Notes: generated by a model not told the origin, from the sequence alone. Positions 8,280 through 17,828 are shown, counted from the stretch's first letter. The stretch is 64,000 nucleotides of DNA from Streptomyces sp. SCL15-4 (GCF_033366695.1 NZ_JAOBTQ010000001.1:6076001-6140000), one strand, 5' to 3'. Translations and numbers: made by a program.

Positions 8280-9347
8280 GTGGCGTCCCACCGTCGACCC
8301 AAGCAGCCGAGTCGCACCCGCGTGACCGTGCTGACCACCGCAGCCGCCGCTGCCGTCGCGCTCAGCGCGAACGCCGCCAACGCCGCCCCCAGCGAGAAGC
8401 TGAGCAAGGACGAGGTGAAGGCGAAGGTCGACAAGCTCTACGAGCAGGCCGAGCAGGCGACCGAGAAGTACAACGGCGCCAAGGAGAAGCAGCAGAAGCT
8501 GCAGAAGGAAATCTCCACCATCCAGGACAACGTCGCCCGCGGCCAGGAGGAGCTCAACAAGCTGCGCGACGGCCTCGGTTCGCTGGCCACCGCCCAGTAC
8601 CGCTCCGGCGGCATCGACGCCTCGGTCCAGCTGTTCCTGTCCTCCGACCCGGACGACTACCTCGACAAGGCGTCCACGCTGGACCAGTTGAGCAGCCAGC
8701 AGGTCGACGCGCTGAAGAAGATCCAGGACAAGCAGCGCGAACTGGCCCAGGAGCGGGCCGAGGCCACCGAGAAGCTCAAGGACCTCTCCGCCACCCGCAC
8801 CGAACTGGGCAACAAGAAGAAGGAAGTCCAGGGCAAGCTCGGCGAGGCCCAGCGGCTGCTGAACACCCTGACCGCCAAGGAGAAGCAGCAGCTCGCCGAG
8901 GAGGAGCAGAAGCGCGCCAAGGCAGGGCAGGAGCGCGCCAACCGCTCCACCGGCAGCGAGCGTCCCGACCTCGGCGACGCCCCGCCCGCCTCCGGCCGGG
9001 CCCAGGCGGCCTTCTCCGCCGCCCAGACCAGGCTCGGCTCGCCGTACGTCTACGGCGCCACCGGCCCGTCCTCCTTCGACTGCTCGGGCCTGACCTCCTG
9101 GGCCTACGCCCAGGCCGGCGTCTCCATCCCGCGCACCTCCGAGGCCCAGTCCCAGATCGGCACGAGGATCACCTCGGTCAACGATCTGAAGGTCGGCGAC
9201 CTGGTCTTCTTCTTCAACGACCTGCACCACGTCGGCCTGTACGCGGGCAACGGCCAGGTCCTGCACGCCCCGCGCACCGGCACGGTCGTGCGGTACGAGT
9301 CCATGAGCACCATCGGCGGCCCGTTCATGTGGGGCGTCCGCGTCTGA
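8280..9347 (+). CDS. Secreted NlpC/P60 peptidoglycan hydrolase with coiled coil
   Basis: A 355-residue exported cell-wall endopeptidase. Residues 1-35 are a signal peptide (basic start, alanine-rich core, ANA before the cut). Residues about 40-230 form a long coiled coil, and the C-terminal 120 residues are an NlpC/P60 domain with Cys268 in FDCSGLTSWAY and His317 in DLHHVGLYAG. Such enzymes cleave gamma-D-glutamyl-diaminopimelate links; the coiled coil probably restrains the active site, as in RipA-like proteins. The start is GTG, preceded by AAGAAGGAG. A paralogue follows directly. Mycobacteria carry an NlpC/P60 gene (Rv2190c) at the same place near trpD and qcr. Confidence 0.93.
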   Translation: MASHRRPKQPSRTRVTVLTTAAAAAVALSANAANAAPSEKLSKDEVKAKVDKLYEQAEQATEKYNGAKEKQQKLQKEISTIQDNVARGQEELNKLRDGLGSLATAQYRSGGIDASVQLFLSSDPDDYLDKASTLDQLSSQQVDALKKIQDKQRELAQERAEATEKLKDLSATRTELGNKKKEVQGKLGEAQRLLNTLTAKEKQQLAEEEQKRAKAGQERANRSTGSERPDLGDAPPASGRAQAAFSAAQTRLGSPYVYGATGPSSFDCSGLTSWAYAQAGVSIPRTSEAQSQIGTRITSVNDLKVGDLVFFFNDLHHVGLYAGNGQVLHAPRTGTVVRYESMSTIGGPFMWGVRV

Positions 9348-9414
9348 CATCCCGCGGCACACGGACACGGTGGCGCCCGAACGGGCGAATCACCGGAACC
9401 GGAACTGACCCCGT

Positions 9415-9446
9415 GCCCCGCCGCTGACCTGCGTCAGCGGCGGGGC
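9415..9446 (+). terminator. Terminator between the two NlpC/P60 genes
   Basis: A perfect 14-bp stem (9415-9428 with 9433-9446) with the tetraloop CTGC lies 68 bases after the first hydrolase gene. It indicates that the two paralogues are separate transcription units. Confidence 0.8.
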
Positions 9447-9584
9447 GTCAGCATGTCTTGACGCCGAGGTCTTTGGTCCGGGCCCCCGCGCGCGGCTACT
9501 GTCTGCCGCGTTTCCCCGCCGCCGGGGCCTCCCCGTCCCCGGCGTCGGGGAGACGGTCCGACGTCCGCCAGCCAAAGGACTGCC

Positions 9585-10580
9585 GTGGGGTCCCATCGCC
9601 GCCTTGCCCTGTCCGGATTCGACCGGGGTGCCGCCGCCCTGTGCGTGCTGTCGGCCGCGCTCGGCGCCGTACCGGCACACGCCGCGCCCGGGGCCGGTGA
9701 CCGCGCCGAGGTGGACCGGCTGTACGCGGAGGCCGAGAAGGCGACCCAGGCCTACGACAAGGCCGAGGAGCGCGCCGGTGAGCTGCGCCGGCGGCTCGGC
9801 GCCACCCAGGACCACCTGGCCCGGCAGCAGCAGCGCGTCAACGACCTGCGCGAACAGCTCGGTTCGCTGGCCGGCGCCCAGTACCGGTCCGGCGGCATCG
9901 ACCCGGCCGTCGCCCTGCTGTTCTCCGCCGAGCCCGAGGAGTACCTGGAGAAGGCGGCCACGCTCGACCGCATCGGCGCCCGGCAGGCCGGACGCCTCAC
10001 GGAGCTGCGGGCCGTGCTGCGCGAACTCGCCCAGGAGCGCGCGGAGGCCGCCGGGACCCTCGCCGAACTGGAGCGCAGCCGCCGGGCCGTGGCCGCCCAC
10101 AAGCGGACCGTGGAACGCAAGCTCGCCCGGGCCCGGCAGCTGCTCAAGGCCATGCCCGCCCGGGAACGCGCCGCCTACGACCGGGCCTCCCGCGGCACCC
10201 GCGCGGACCTGCCCGTCCCGGCCGCCGCCGCCGACGGCCGGGCCGCCGCCGCCCTGGCCGCCGCCCGCACCGCCCTCGGCCGCCCCTATGTGTGGGGCGC
10301 CAACGGCCCCGCCGGCTTCGACTGTTCGGGCCTGACGCAGTGGGCGTACGCGCACGCCGGCATCCAGCTGCCGCGCACCTCCCAGGAGCAGCGCTTCGCC
10401 GGCCGCCGGGTCCCGCTCTCCCAGGCCCGCCCCGGCGACCTGGTCGTCTACCGCTCCGACGCCAGCCACGTGGCGCTGTACGCGGGCCACGGCCAGGTCA
10501 TCCACGCCCCCTATCCCGGCGCTCCGGTGCGCTACGACCCGGTCGGCATGATGCCGGTCTCCTCGGTCACCCGGCCCTGA
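9585..10580 (+). CDS. Secreted NlpC/P60 peptidoglycan hydrolase, paralogue of the preceding gene
   Basis: A 331-residue protein with the same architecture as its upstream neighbour: signal peptide ending near PAHA, a coiled coil from about residue 45 to 195, and an NlpC/P60 domain with FDCSGLTQWAY and a later SHVALYAGHGQ histidine segment. The two proteins share long similar blocks in the coiled coil (AQYRSGGID, then ELAQERAEA) and in the catalytic domain, so they arose by tandem duplication, but this copy is richer in Arg and Ala and clearly diverged. Start GTG with AAAGGA upstream. Expected role: cutting stem peptides of peptidoglycan outside the membrane. Confidence 0.9.
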   Translation: MGSHRRLALSGFDRGAAALCVLSAALGAVPAHAAPGAGDRAEVDRLYAEAEKATQAYDKAEERAGELRRRLGATQDHLARQQQRVNDLREQLGSLAGAQYRSGGIDPAVALLFSAEPEEYLEKAATLDRIGARQAGRLTELRAVLRELAQERAEAAGTLAELERSRRAVAAHKRTVERKLARARQLLKAMPARERAAYDRASRGTRADLPVPAAAADGRAAAALAAARTALGRPYVWGANGPAGFDCSGLTQWAYAHAGIQLPRTSQEQRFAGRRVPLSQARPGDLVVYRSDASHVALYAGHGQVIHAPYPGAPVRYDPVGMMPVSSVTRP

Positions 10581-10607
10581 CCGCGCCGCGCGCCGTACGA
10601 TCGGCGA

Positions 10608-11792
10608 ATGGCTGGTCGCGGGCGGACGTGGAGCATCGGAGCCGTAGGGCTCGCTCTGCTGCTGCCGCTCACCGGGTGCGACGGGCAGCGGACGGGCGAT
10701 CCGGTGCGCACCGAGGTGCAGCGGATGCTCGACCGGCGCTCGGCCGCCGTGCTCGGTCACGACGAGCGGGCGTACGGCGAGACGGGCACCCGCAACCAGT
10801 ACACCCGGCTGCGCGCCCTGCCGCTGGCCTCCTTCGGCTACCGGGTCACCGCCGTGCGCCGCACCGCCTCCGGCGCCACCGCCGACGCCGAACTGAGCTA
10901 CCGCATCGCCGGTTACGACAAGGCCCCGGTCGACGCCCGCCGCACCCTCAGCCTGGGCCGCACCGCCGACGGCCACTGGTACGTCACCGCGGAACGGCCC
11001 GCCCGCCAGGCCGGGCAGGAGTTGTGGGACCAGGGCACGGTGAGCGCCGTGGCGGGCGGCCACAGCCTGGTGCTCGGCACCGCCGACCCGGCCGCCCTGT
11101 CCGGCTTCGCCCGGCTCGCCGACCGGGCGGTCCCGGCCGTCTCCGGGGCGTGGGGCACGCGCTGGAGCCGCCGGGTCGTCGTCCTCGTCCCGAAGTCGCT
11201 GGCGGGCATGGCGGCCCTCCTCGGCGCGCCGGCCGATGACTACCGGGGCATCGCGGCGGTCACCACGGGCGAGGCGGGCGGCTCGGGCCGGGCGCCGGCG
11301 GACCGGGTGGTGATCAACCCGGAGGCGTACGCGCTGCTCGGCGACGCCGGCCGGCAGATCGTCCTCACCCATGAGACGGCCCACGTGGCCACCCGGGCGG
11401 ACACCACGGCCGCCACCCCGCTGTGGCTGTCGGAGGGCTACGCCGACTGGATCGGCTACCTCGGCACCGGCCGCGCTCCGGCCGAGGCCGCTCCCGAACT
11501 CGCCCGGGCCGTCCGGGAGGGCGAGACGCCCGAGGCGCTGCCCACCGACAAGGACTTCGGCTTCACCAGCGACCCCGTGAAGCTGGCACGGGCCTACGAG
11601 AGCGGCTGGCTGGCCTGCCGGATGATCGCCGAGAAGTGGGGCGCGGCCCGGCTCGGCGCCTTCTACCGGGCCGTCGGCGCCCACGGCGAACGGACGGGCG
11701 CGGTCGAGGAGGCGCTGCGCACGGTGCTCGGCACGACGGCGCGGGATTTCACCGCCGACTGGCACGCCTACGTCACGTCCCGCCTCCGCTGA
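10608..11792 (+). CDS. Lipoprotein with HExxH metallopeptidase-like motif
   Basis: A 394-residue predicted lipoprotein; LPLTGC forms a lipobox with Cys24 as the lipidated residue. The C-terminal half holds HETAH (His255, Glu256, His259), and Glu276 in LSEGYADWIGY lies 17 residues later, as in gluzincin metallopeptidases. An N-terminal domain of about 150 residues precedes it. I infer a membrane-anchored extracellular metalloprotease-like protein; the family and substrate are not known to me. There is no ribosome binding site: TACGAT ends seven bases before the ATG, so a leaderless mRNA is likely. It is convergent with the GT87 gene. Confidence 0.8.
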   Translation: MAGRGRTWSIGAVGLALLLPLTGCDGQRTGDPVRTEVQRMLDRRSAAVLGHDERAYGETGTRNQYTRLRALPLASFGYRVTAVRRTASGATADAELSYRIAGYDKAPVDARRTLSLGRTADGHWYVTAERPARQAGQELWDQGTVSAVAGGHSLVLGTADPAALSGFARLADRAVPAVSGAWGTRWSRRVVVLVPKSLAGMAALLGAPADDYRGIAAVTTGEAGGSGRAPADRVVINPEAYALLGDAGRQIVLTHETAHVATRADTTAATPLWLSEGYADWIGYLGTGRAPAEAAPELARAVREGETPEALPTDKDFGFTSDPVKLARAYESGWLACRMIAEKWGAARLGAFYRAVGAHGERTGAVEEALRTVLGTTARDFTADWHAYVTSRLR

Positions 11793-11853
11793 CAGAGCCG
11801 GTCCGGTGGCCGCCGTTCCGTTCGCCGTCCCTGTCGCCGGGCCGGGCCCCGGG

Positions 11854-13089
11854 TCAGGAGGAGACCCGGGCCCGCGTGGTGCGGGCCGGCCGAGGCGGGA
11901 ACGGGGCGGCCGGTCCGGGCGGGACGGTCGCGCGCCACAGCCGGCGGGCGGCGGTGAGCGTGGCCGCGACCAGCAGGCCGTTGCGCAGCACCAGCAGCGT
12001 GACACCGTAGCCGTCGCTCAGCACCACGTGCGAGAAGCCGAGCGGGAACTCCAGGACCGTCAGGAACGACGCCGCTACGACCATCAGCGCGGGCGGCCCC
12101 ATCCGGGTCGCCCGGTGCGTCAGGCAGACGGCGGCCAGGCCCACCAGCCACACCAGGTACTGCGGGCTGATCACCCGGCTGGTCACCGTGAACAGCAGCA
12201 CCGCCGTCAGGGCCGCGTCGGCGAGGGCGGGCCCCTCCAGGCGCCTCGCGCGCAGCCGCCACAGCAGCAGCCAGCCGAACGCGGCCCCGGTCAGCGCCAG
12301 CGCGGCCGTGCTCACCACGTTCACCCACGGGCCCAGGAACTCGATCGAGCCGTAGTTCAGCAGCACCTCGCCCCGCCAGCCGAAGTGCCGGGCCACATGG
12401 AAGACCAGGGCGCCCAGCGACTCCACCTCGGTGCCCCGGTCCCGCTGGAAGGTCAGGAACGCGAAGGCGCCCGGCATCGACACCGTGAACAGCAGCGCGA
12501 CGCCCGCCCCGGTCACCGCCGCCGACACCCACGCCCGCCGCCCGGCGGCGCCGACCAGCAGCAGCGCCGGCCACACCTTCACCAGCGCCCCGAGCGCCGC
12601 CAGCGCGCCCAGCGCCCGCGGGTGCCGGGCCCCCGCCAGCAGCGCCGCCACGGCCACCGCGGTCACCATCAGGTCGTAGCGCGCGTACACCGTCGGCCCG
12701 AGCAGCGGTACGCCCGCCACCCACACCCACGCCCCGCGCGCGGACCGGCCGGACCGCCGGCCCGCGTACAGCAGCAGCGCCAGCACCACGGCGTCGCACA
12801 GGCACGCCAGCACGAAGAAGGCGTGCGCGTACGACAGGAAGGGCAGGGCGGCGGGGGAGAGGATCGCGAGGGCGGCGGCGGGCGGGTACTGCCAGGTCAC
12901 GTCGTCCAGCGGAAACGTTCCTTGGCGCAGCACCTCGTACCAGCCGCGGTAGATCACCGACACGTCCGAGGTGACGTCCGGGCCCGGGAAGACGTACACC
13001 CGGAACACGAACAGCAGCAGCGCCGCGCGGCCGGCGCCCCAGACCGCGAGCGGCCACCACGGGGACCGTCCGGCACCCTTCGTCTCCAC
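11854..13089 (-). CDS. GT87-type polyprenol-phosphate mannosyltransferase, integral membrane
   Basis: A 411-residue protein with roughly ten membrane spans, resembling the GT-C family GT87 (DUF2029) alpha-mannosyltransferases of actinobacteria, which use polyprenyl-phospho-mannose outside the membrane. The first extracytoplasmic loop has the acidic pair expected for catalysis (VTSDVSVIYRGWY), followed by TWQYPPAAA. The divergent neighbour is a PimB-like mannosyltransferase, and mycobacteria also have a GT87 gene (Rv2181) in the equivalent neighbourhood, so a role in phosphatidylinositol mannoside or lipoglycan synthesis is a reasonable inference. GTG start at 13089 preceded by AGGGGAT. A GC-rich hairpin around 11844-11873 overlaps the stop codon. 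Confidence 0.82.
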   Translation of the reverse strand: METKGAGRSPWWPLAVWGAGRAALLLFVFRVYVFPGPDVTSDVSVIYRGWYEVLRQGTFPLDDVTWQYPPAAALAILSPAALPFLSYAHAFFVLACLCDAVVLALLLYAGRRSGRSARGAWVWVAGVPLLGPTVYARYDLMVTAVAVAALLAGARHPRALGALAALGALVKVWPALLLVGAAGRRAWVSAAVTGAGVALLFTVSMPGAFAFLTFQRDRGTEVESLGALVFHVARHFGWRGEVLLNYGSIEFLGPWVNVVSTAALALTGAAFGWLLLWRLRARRLEGPALADAALTAVLLFTVTSRVISPQYLVWLVGLAAVCLTHRATRMGPPALMVVAASFLTVLEFPLGFSHVVLSDGYGVTLLVLRNGLLVAATLTAARRLWRATVPPGPAAPFPPRPARTTRARVSS

Positions 13090-13207
13090 GTGATCCCCTG
13101 CCGTTCGAATCCGTTTCGAGCGACCATGATGTCCCGGGAGCCGGTGCGCGTGCCACAGACTCGGCCGCGTCCGGCCGGGGACGGCCCGTTCGGTAGGGTC
13201 GGCGGCG

Positions 13208-14353
13208 ATGCGAAAGACCCTGATCGTCACCAACGACTTCCCGCCCCGGCCGGGCGGCATCCAGGCCTTCCTGCACAACATGGCCCTGCGCCTGGACCCG
13301 GACCGGCTGGTCGTCTACGCCTCCACCTGGAAGCGCGGCCGGGAGGGCGCGGAGGCCACCGCCGCCTTCGACGCCGAGCAGCCCTTCACCGTCGTCCGCG
13401 ACCGCGCCACCATGCTGCTGCCGACCCCGGGGGCCACCCGGCGGGCGGCCGGGCTGCTGCGCGAGCACGGCTGCACCGCGGTGTGGTTCGGCGCGGCGGC
13501 CCCGCTCGGCCTCATGGCGCCCGCGCTGCGCGGGGCCGGCGCCGAGCGGCTGGTGGCCACCACCCACGGACACGAGGCCGGCTGGGCCCAGCTGCCCGCC
13601 GCCCGGCGGCTGCTGCGCCGGATCGGACAGTCCACGGACACGCTCACCTACCTCGGCGAGTACACCCGCTCCCGGATCGCCGCCGCCCTCACCCCGGATG
13701 CCGCCGCGCGGATGGTGCGACTGCCGCCGGGGGTCGACGAGAAGACCTTCCATCCCGGCTCCGGCGGCGACGAGGTCCGCGCGCGGCTCGGCCTCGCCGA
13801 CCGGCCGGTCGTGGTCTGCGTCTCCCGGCTGGTGCCGCGCAAGGGGCAGGACACCCTGATCCGGGCCATGCCGCGGATCCTCGCCGCCGAACCGGACACC
13901 GCCTTGCTGATCGTCGGCGGCGGTCCCTACGAACGGGACCTGCGCCGCCTCGCCGAGGAGACCGGCGTGGCCGGCTCGGTCCGCTTCACCGGCGCCGTGC
14001 CCTGGTCGGAGCTGCCCGCGCACTACGGCGCCGGCGACGTGTTCGCCATGCCCTGCCGCACCCGGCGCGGCGGCCTGGACGTGGAGGGCCTCGGCATCGT
14101 CTACCTGGAGGCCTCCGCGACCGGACTGCCGGTCGTCGCGGGCGACTCGGGCGGCGCGCCCGACGCGGTCCTGGACGGCGAGACCGGCTGGGTGGTCAGG
14201 GGCGGCGAGCCCGCCGAGACCGCCGACCGCGTCGTGACCCTCCTCCAGGACCCCGGGCTGCGACGGCGGATGGGCGAGCGGGGCCGCCGGTGGGTGGAGG
14301 AGAAGTGGCGCTGGGACCTGCTGGCGGAGAACTTGAGGACACTGCTGGAGTGA
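13208..14353 (+). CDS. pimB: GT4 mannosyltransferase, PimB-like
   Basis: A 381-residue GT-B glycosyltransferase of family GT4. The N-terminal VTNDFPPRPGGIQ loop, the VSRLVPRKGQDTLI start of the nucleotide domain, and EGLGIVYLEASA with its two glutamates are all present. It closely resembles PimB', which adds the second mannose of GDP-mannose to phosphatidylinositol monomannoside on the cytoplasmic face. In mycobacteria pimB (Rv2188c) also lies next to fadD15, as fadD does here. TAGGGT ends nine bases before the ATG and there is no Shine-Dalgarno sequence, suggesting a leaderless transcript. Its stop lies 15 bases from the convergent fadD stop. Confidence 0.9.
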   Translation: MRKTLIVTNDFPPRPGGIQAFLHNMALRLDPDRLVVYASTWKRGREGAEATAAFDAEQPFTVVRDRATMLLPTPGATRRAAGLLREHGCTAVWFGAAAPLGLMAPALRGAGAERLVATTHGHEAGWAQLPAARRLLRRIGQSTDTLTYLGEYTRSRIAAALTPDAAARMVRLPPGVDEKTFHPGSGGDEVRARLGLADRPVVVCVSRLVPRKGQDTLIRAMPRILAAEPDTALLIVGGGPYERDLRRLAEETGVAGSVRFTGAVPWSELPAHYGAGDVFAMPCRTRRGGLDVEGLGIVYLEASATGLPVVAGDSGGAPDAVLDGETGWVVRGGEPAETADRVVTLLQDPGLRRRMGERGRRWVEEKWRWDLLAENLRTLLE

Positions 14354-14368
14354 AGCGCTCCGCGCGCC

Positions 14369-16165
14369 TCACTTGGCGTAGATCGCCTCGATCTCGGCCG
14401 CGTAGTCCTTCGCCACCACGTTCCGCTTCAGCTTCAGCGACGGCGTCAGGTGCCCCGACTCCTCCGAGAACTGGGCGGACAGCACCCGGAACTTGCGCAC
14501 CGACTCCGCCTTGGACACCGCGGCGTTGCCGTCGTCCACGGCCGCCTGGATCGCCGCGAGCAGGTCCGGGTCGTCCTTCAGGGACGCCGCCGTGGAGCCC
14601 GCCGGCTTGCCGTGCTCGGCGGCCCAACGGCCCAGGAACTCCTCGTCGACGGTGACCAGCGCGCCCACGAACGGCCGCCCGTCGCCCACCACCATGCACT
14701 CCGCGACCAGCGCGTGCGCCCGGATCCGGTCCTCGATCACGGCCGGCGCCACGTTCTTGCCGCCCGCCGTGACGATGATCTCCTTCTTCCGGCCGGTGAT
14801 CCGCAGATAGCCGTCCTCGTCCAGGGTGCCGATGTCACCGGTGTGGAACCAGCCGTCGGCCAGCGCCTCCGCCGTGGCGCCCGGGTTGTTCCAGTACTCC
14901 TTGAACAGGTGCTCGCCGTGCAGCAGCACCTCGCCGTCGTCCGCGATCCGCACCACCGAGCCGGGCAGCGGCTGCCCGACCGTGCCGATCTTCTGCCGGT
15001 CCCACGGGTTGAACGCGGTCGCCGCACAGGACTCGGTCAGGCCGTACCCCTCCAGCACCGTGAAGCCGATGCCCCGGAAGAAGTGGCCGAGCCGCTCGCC
15101 GAGCGGGGCCCCGCCGGAGATGGCGTACTCGCCCCGGCCGCCGAGGACCGCGCGCAGCTTGCCGTAGACCAGCTTGTCGAAGAGCTTGTGCCGGAGCTTC
15201 AGGCCGAGCGACGGTCCGGAGGCGGTGTCCAGCGCCTTGCTGTAGGCGATCGCGGTGTCCGCCGCCCTGTCGAAGATCTTCCCCTTGCCGTCCGCCTGCG
15301 CCTTGGCGCGCGCCGCGTTGTACACCTTCTCGAAGACCCGCGGCACACCGAGGATCAGCGTAGGCCGGAACGCGGCGAGTTCGTCGGTGAGGTTCTTGAT
15401 GTCCGGGACGCAGCCGAGCTTGATCGGCGCCATCATCGGCGCCACCTGCACCAGCCGCCCGAAGACATGGGCGAGGGGCAGGAAGAGCAGCACGGAGCAC
15501 TCGCCGGTGCGGAACAGCGGACGCAGCCGCTCCACCACGTTCCCGCACTCGGCGAAGAAGCTGCGGTGGGTCAGCACACAGCCCTTCGGCCGCCCGGTGG
15601 TGCCGCTCGTGTACACGATGGTCGCCGGGTCGTCGGCCCGGGCGAGCGAGCCGCGCTCCTCCACCGTCTCGTCGGACACGCCCTGTCCGAGCCGGCCCAG
15701 CTCCGCCACGCCCCCGGCCTCGATCTGCCAGACGTGCTTCAGCGCGGGCAGCGACTCGCGCACCGACTCCACGGCCGCCGCGTGATTGTCCAGCTCCACC
15801 ACGCAGGCCGTCGCGCCCGAGTCGGACAGGATCCAGCGCACCTGCTCCGGGGAACTCGTCTCGTACACCGGCACGGTGACGGCGCCCGCGCTCCAGATCG
15901 CGAAGTCCAGCAGCGTCCACTCGTAGCGGGTCCGGGACATCAGGCCCACCCGGTCGCCCGGCTGCACCCCGGCGGCGATCAGACCCTTGGCGGCGGTGCG
16001 CACCTCGGCCAGGAACTCCCGTGCGGTCACGTCCTGCCAGACACCGTCCGACTTGCGGGCGATGACGGCGACGTCGGGGTGCTGCGCGGCGTTTCTGCGA
16101 ACGATATCGGTCAGATTTCCGTCCGCGGGGACCTCGTACAAAGCCGGAAGGCTGAACTCGCGCAA
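14369..16165 (-). CDS. Long-chain fatty-acid-CoA ligase (AMP-forming), FadD15-like
   Basis: A 598-residue member of the adenylate-forming superfamily that activates fatty acids to acyl-CoA. The P-loop-like signature YTSGTTGRPKG, the GYGLTES motif, HTGDIG and the late lysine region LTPSLKLKRN are all present. Length and the synteny with pimB match the long-chain ligase FadD15 of mycobacteria. The only sensible start is TTG at 16165, eight bases after GAGGAG (16174-16179); the nearby ATG is in another frame. Convergent with pimB with a 15-base gap. Confidence 0.93.
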   Translation of the reverse strand: MREFSLPALYEVPADGNLTDIVRRNAAQHPDVAVIARKSDGVWQDVTAREFLAEVRTAAKGLIAAGVQPGDRVGLMSRTRYEWTLLDFAIWSAGAVTVPVYETSSPEQVRWILSDSGATACVVELDNHAAAVESVRESLPALKHVWQIEAGGVAELGRLGQGVSDETVEERGSLARADDPATIVYTSGTTGRPKGCVLTHRSFFAECGNVVERLRPLFRTGECSVLLFLPLAHVFGRLVQVAPMMAPIKLGCVPDIKNLTDELAAFRPTLILGVPRVFEKVYNAARAKAQADGKGKIFDRAADTAIAYSKALDTASGPSLGLKLRHKLFDKLVYGKLRAVLGGRGEYAISGGAPLGERLGHFFRGIGFTVLEGYGLTESCAATAFNPWDRQKIGTVGQPLPGSVVRIADDGEVLLHGEHLFKEYWNNPGATAEALADGWFHTGDIGTLDEDGYLRITGRKKEIIVTAGGKNVAPAVIEDRIRAHALVAECMVVGDGRPFVGALVTVDEEFLGRWAAEHGKPAGSTAASLKDDPDLLAAIQAAVDDGNAAVSKAESVRKFRVLSAQFSEESGHLTPSLKLKRNVVAKDYAAEIEAIYAK

Positions 16166-16462
16166 GACTGCTGCTCCTCATAGGGCGCCGGCGCCACGAC
16201 ATTGTGCGATGCGACGGTGCGGTCCAAGGCTCGGGCAGGTGCTCGGGTACTTCGGTGGCTGAAAACCTGAGCACGACTGGACTGCCCGGACGTTACCCGC
16301 CGGTATGGCGTCTACGACAGGGGGTCCCGGCGAGATGTTCGCTGCGTCACACACGCGGGCGTTCCTTCGCGCACAGTAGTCCACGGCCCAACCGACCGGC
16401 GAGTAACCGCAGGCCGGACCGGCACTGTTCACGTACACCCCACACGCCTACCCTTGATCACC
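16166..16462. other. Intergenic region between divergent fadD and phosphoesterase genes
   Basis: Two divergent promoters must lie here. On the plus side TTCACG (16428-16433) and TACCCT (16449-16454) are a plausible promoter whose start point would coincide with the ATG at 16463. The fadD promoter is not obvious. I see no coding sequence or strong repeat. Confidence 0.5.
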
Positions 16463-17260
16463 ATGGCTTCCACACGCACCGGCAACCGGCGGACCCGGGT
16501 CCATGTGGTCAGCGATGTGCACGGCAACGCCCGTGACCTGGCCCGGGCCGGTGACGGCGCCGACGCCCTCGTCTGCCTGGGCGACCTCGTCCTCTTCCTC
16601 GACTACGCCGACCACTCGCGCGGCATCTTCCCCGACCTGTTCGGCAAGGAGAACGCCGACCGCATCGTCGAGCTGCGCACCGCCCGCCGGTTCGCCGAGG
16701 CCCGCGCGTTCGGCGCCCGGCTGTGGGCCGGCATCGGCACCGACCGGGCCGCCGCCATCGAGAAGGCGGTGCGCCGGCAGTACGACGAGCTGTTCGCCGC
16801 GTTCCCCACCCCGACGTACGCCACCTACGGCAATGTCGACATGCCGCAGCTCTGGCAGGAGTACGCCCGGCCCGGCACCACGGTCCTCGACGGCCAGCGG
16901 GTGGAGATCGGCGGGTGGACCTTCGGCTTCGTCGGCGGCGGCCTGCGCACCCCGATGCGCACTCCGTACGAGATCGACGACGAGGAGTACGCGGCGAAGA
17001 TCGAGGCCGTCGGCGAGGTCGACGTGCTGTGCACCCACATCCCGCCGGAGGTGCCCGAACTGGTCTACGACACCGTGGCCCGCCGCTTCGAACGGGGCAG
17101 CCGGGCCCTGCTGGACGCCATCCGCCGCACCCGGCCCCGGTACGCGCTTTTCGGCCATGTGCACCAGCCGCTCGCGCGCCGGATGCGGATCGGCGCCACC
17201 GAGTGCGTGAACGTGGGGCACTTCGCCGGCTCCGGCACCCCCTGGGTGCTTCAGTGGTGA
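16463..17260 (+). CDS. Calcineurin-like metallophosphoesterase
   Basis: A 265-residue metallophosphoesterase with the family's metal motifs in order: VVSDVHGN near the N-terminus, CLGDLV, YGNVD in place of GNHD, CTHIPPE, and FGHVHQP near the C-terminus. It probably hydrolyses a phosphodiester or phosphomonoester in the cytoplasm; no signal peptide is seen. The ATG at 16463 has no ribosome binding site, but TACCCT ends nine bases upstream, so translation is probably leaderless; an in-frame TTG three codons earlier is a poorer choice. Confidence 0.85.
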   Translation: MASTRTGNRRTRVHVVSDVHGNARDLARAGDGADALVCLGDLVLFLDYADHSRGIFPDLFGKENADRIVELRTARRFAEARAFGARLWAGIGTDRAAAIEKAVRRQYDELFAAFPTPTYATYGNVDMPQLWQEYARPGTTVLDGQRVEIGGWTFGFVGGGLRTPMRTPYEIDDEEYAAKIEAVGEVDVLCTHIPPEVPELVYDTVARRFERGSRALLDAIRRTRPRYALFGHVHQPLARRMRIGATECVNVGHFAGSGTPWVLQW

Positions 17261-17384
17261 GGCACGTCAGGTGGGGTGAAGGCGGCAGGTCGGCGGCGCG
17301 GTAGCCTTCACGCTGCACACACGTGCGCGGCCCGGCGCACAGACGACCTCTCCCACACGGCGCGCATCCGGAGGAGCCACGGCG

Positions 17385-17828
17385 ATGGCGGAACACACCA
17401 GTTCGAGCATCACGATCGAGGCGGCTCCCGCCGACGTCATGGCGGTGATCGCCGACTTCGCGCGCTACCCGGACTGGACCGGCGAGGTGAAGGAGGCCGA
17501 GGTCCTCTCCGCCGACGAGCACGGCCGCGCCGAGCAGGTCCGCCTCGTCATGGACGCCGGCGCCATCAAGGACGACCAGACCCTCGCCTACACCTGGCAC
17601 GGCGGCCACGAGGTCTCCTGGAGCCTGGTGAAGTCCCAGATGCTCCGCTCCCTGGACGGCTCCTACCTGCTGAAGCCGGCCGGCGCGAACGCCACCGAGG
17701 TCACCTACCGGCTCACCGTCGACGTCAAGATCCCCATGCTGGGCATGATCAAGCGCAAGGCGGAGAAGGTCGTCATCGACCGCGCGCTGGCGGGCCTGAA
17801 GGAGCGGGTCGAGTCGCTGGGGAAGTAG
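17385..17828 (+). CDS. SRPBCC (START-like) small-molecule binding protein
   Basis: A 147-residue protein of the SRPBCC/polyketide cyclase-dehydrase fold: the opening SSITIEAAPADVMAVIADFARYPDW is the typical first strand and helices, followed by strands forming a lipid-binding cavity. Mycobacterium tuberculosis has an SRPBCC protein (Rv2185c) at the equivalent position beside an ArsA-like ATPase and fadD15, so the pair is conserved. A lipid-carrier role is plausible from the envelope-lipid setting but unproven. GGAGGAG lies nine bases before the ATG. Confidence 0.85.
   Translation: MAEHTSSSITIEAAPADVMAVIADFARYPDWTGEVKEAEVLSADEHGRAEQVRLVMDAGAIKDDQTLAYTWHGGHEVSWSLVKSQMLRSLDGSYLLKPAGANATEVTYRLTVDVKIPMLGMIKRKAEKVVIDRALAGLKERVESLGK

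Noticed and set aside
11768..14655. Very long frames of 750-950 codons across the GT87-pimB region on both strands
   Set aside because: They overlap two well-recognised glycosyltransferase genes, are rich in Arg, Ala, Gly and Pro without domains, and lack ribosome binding sites.
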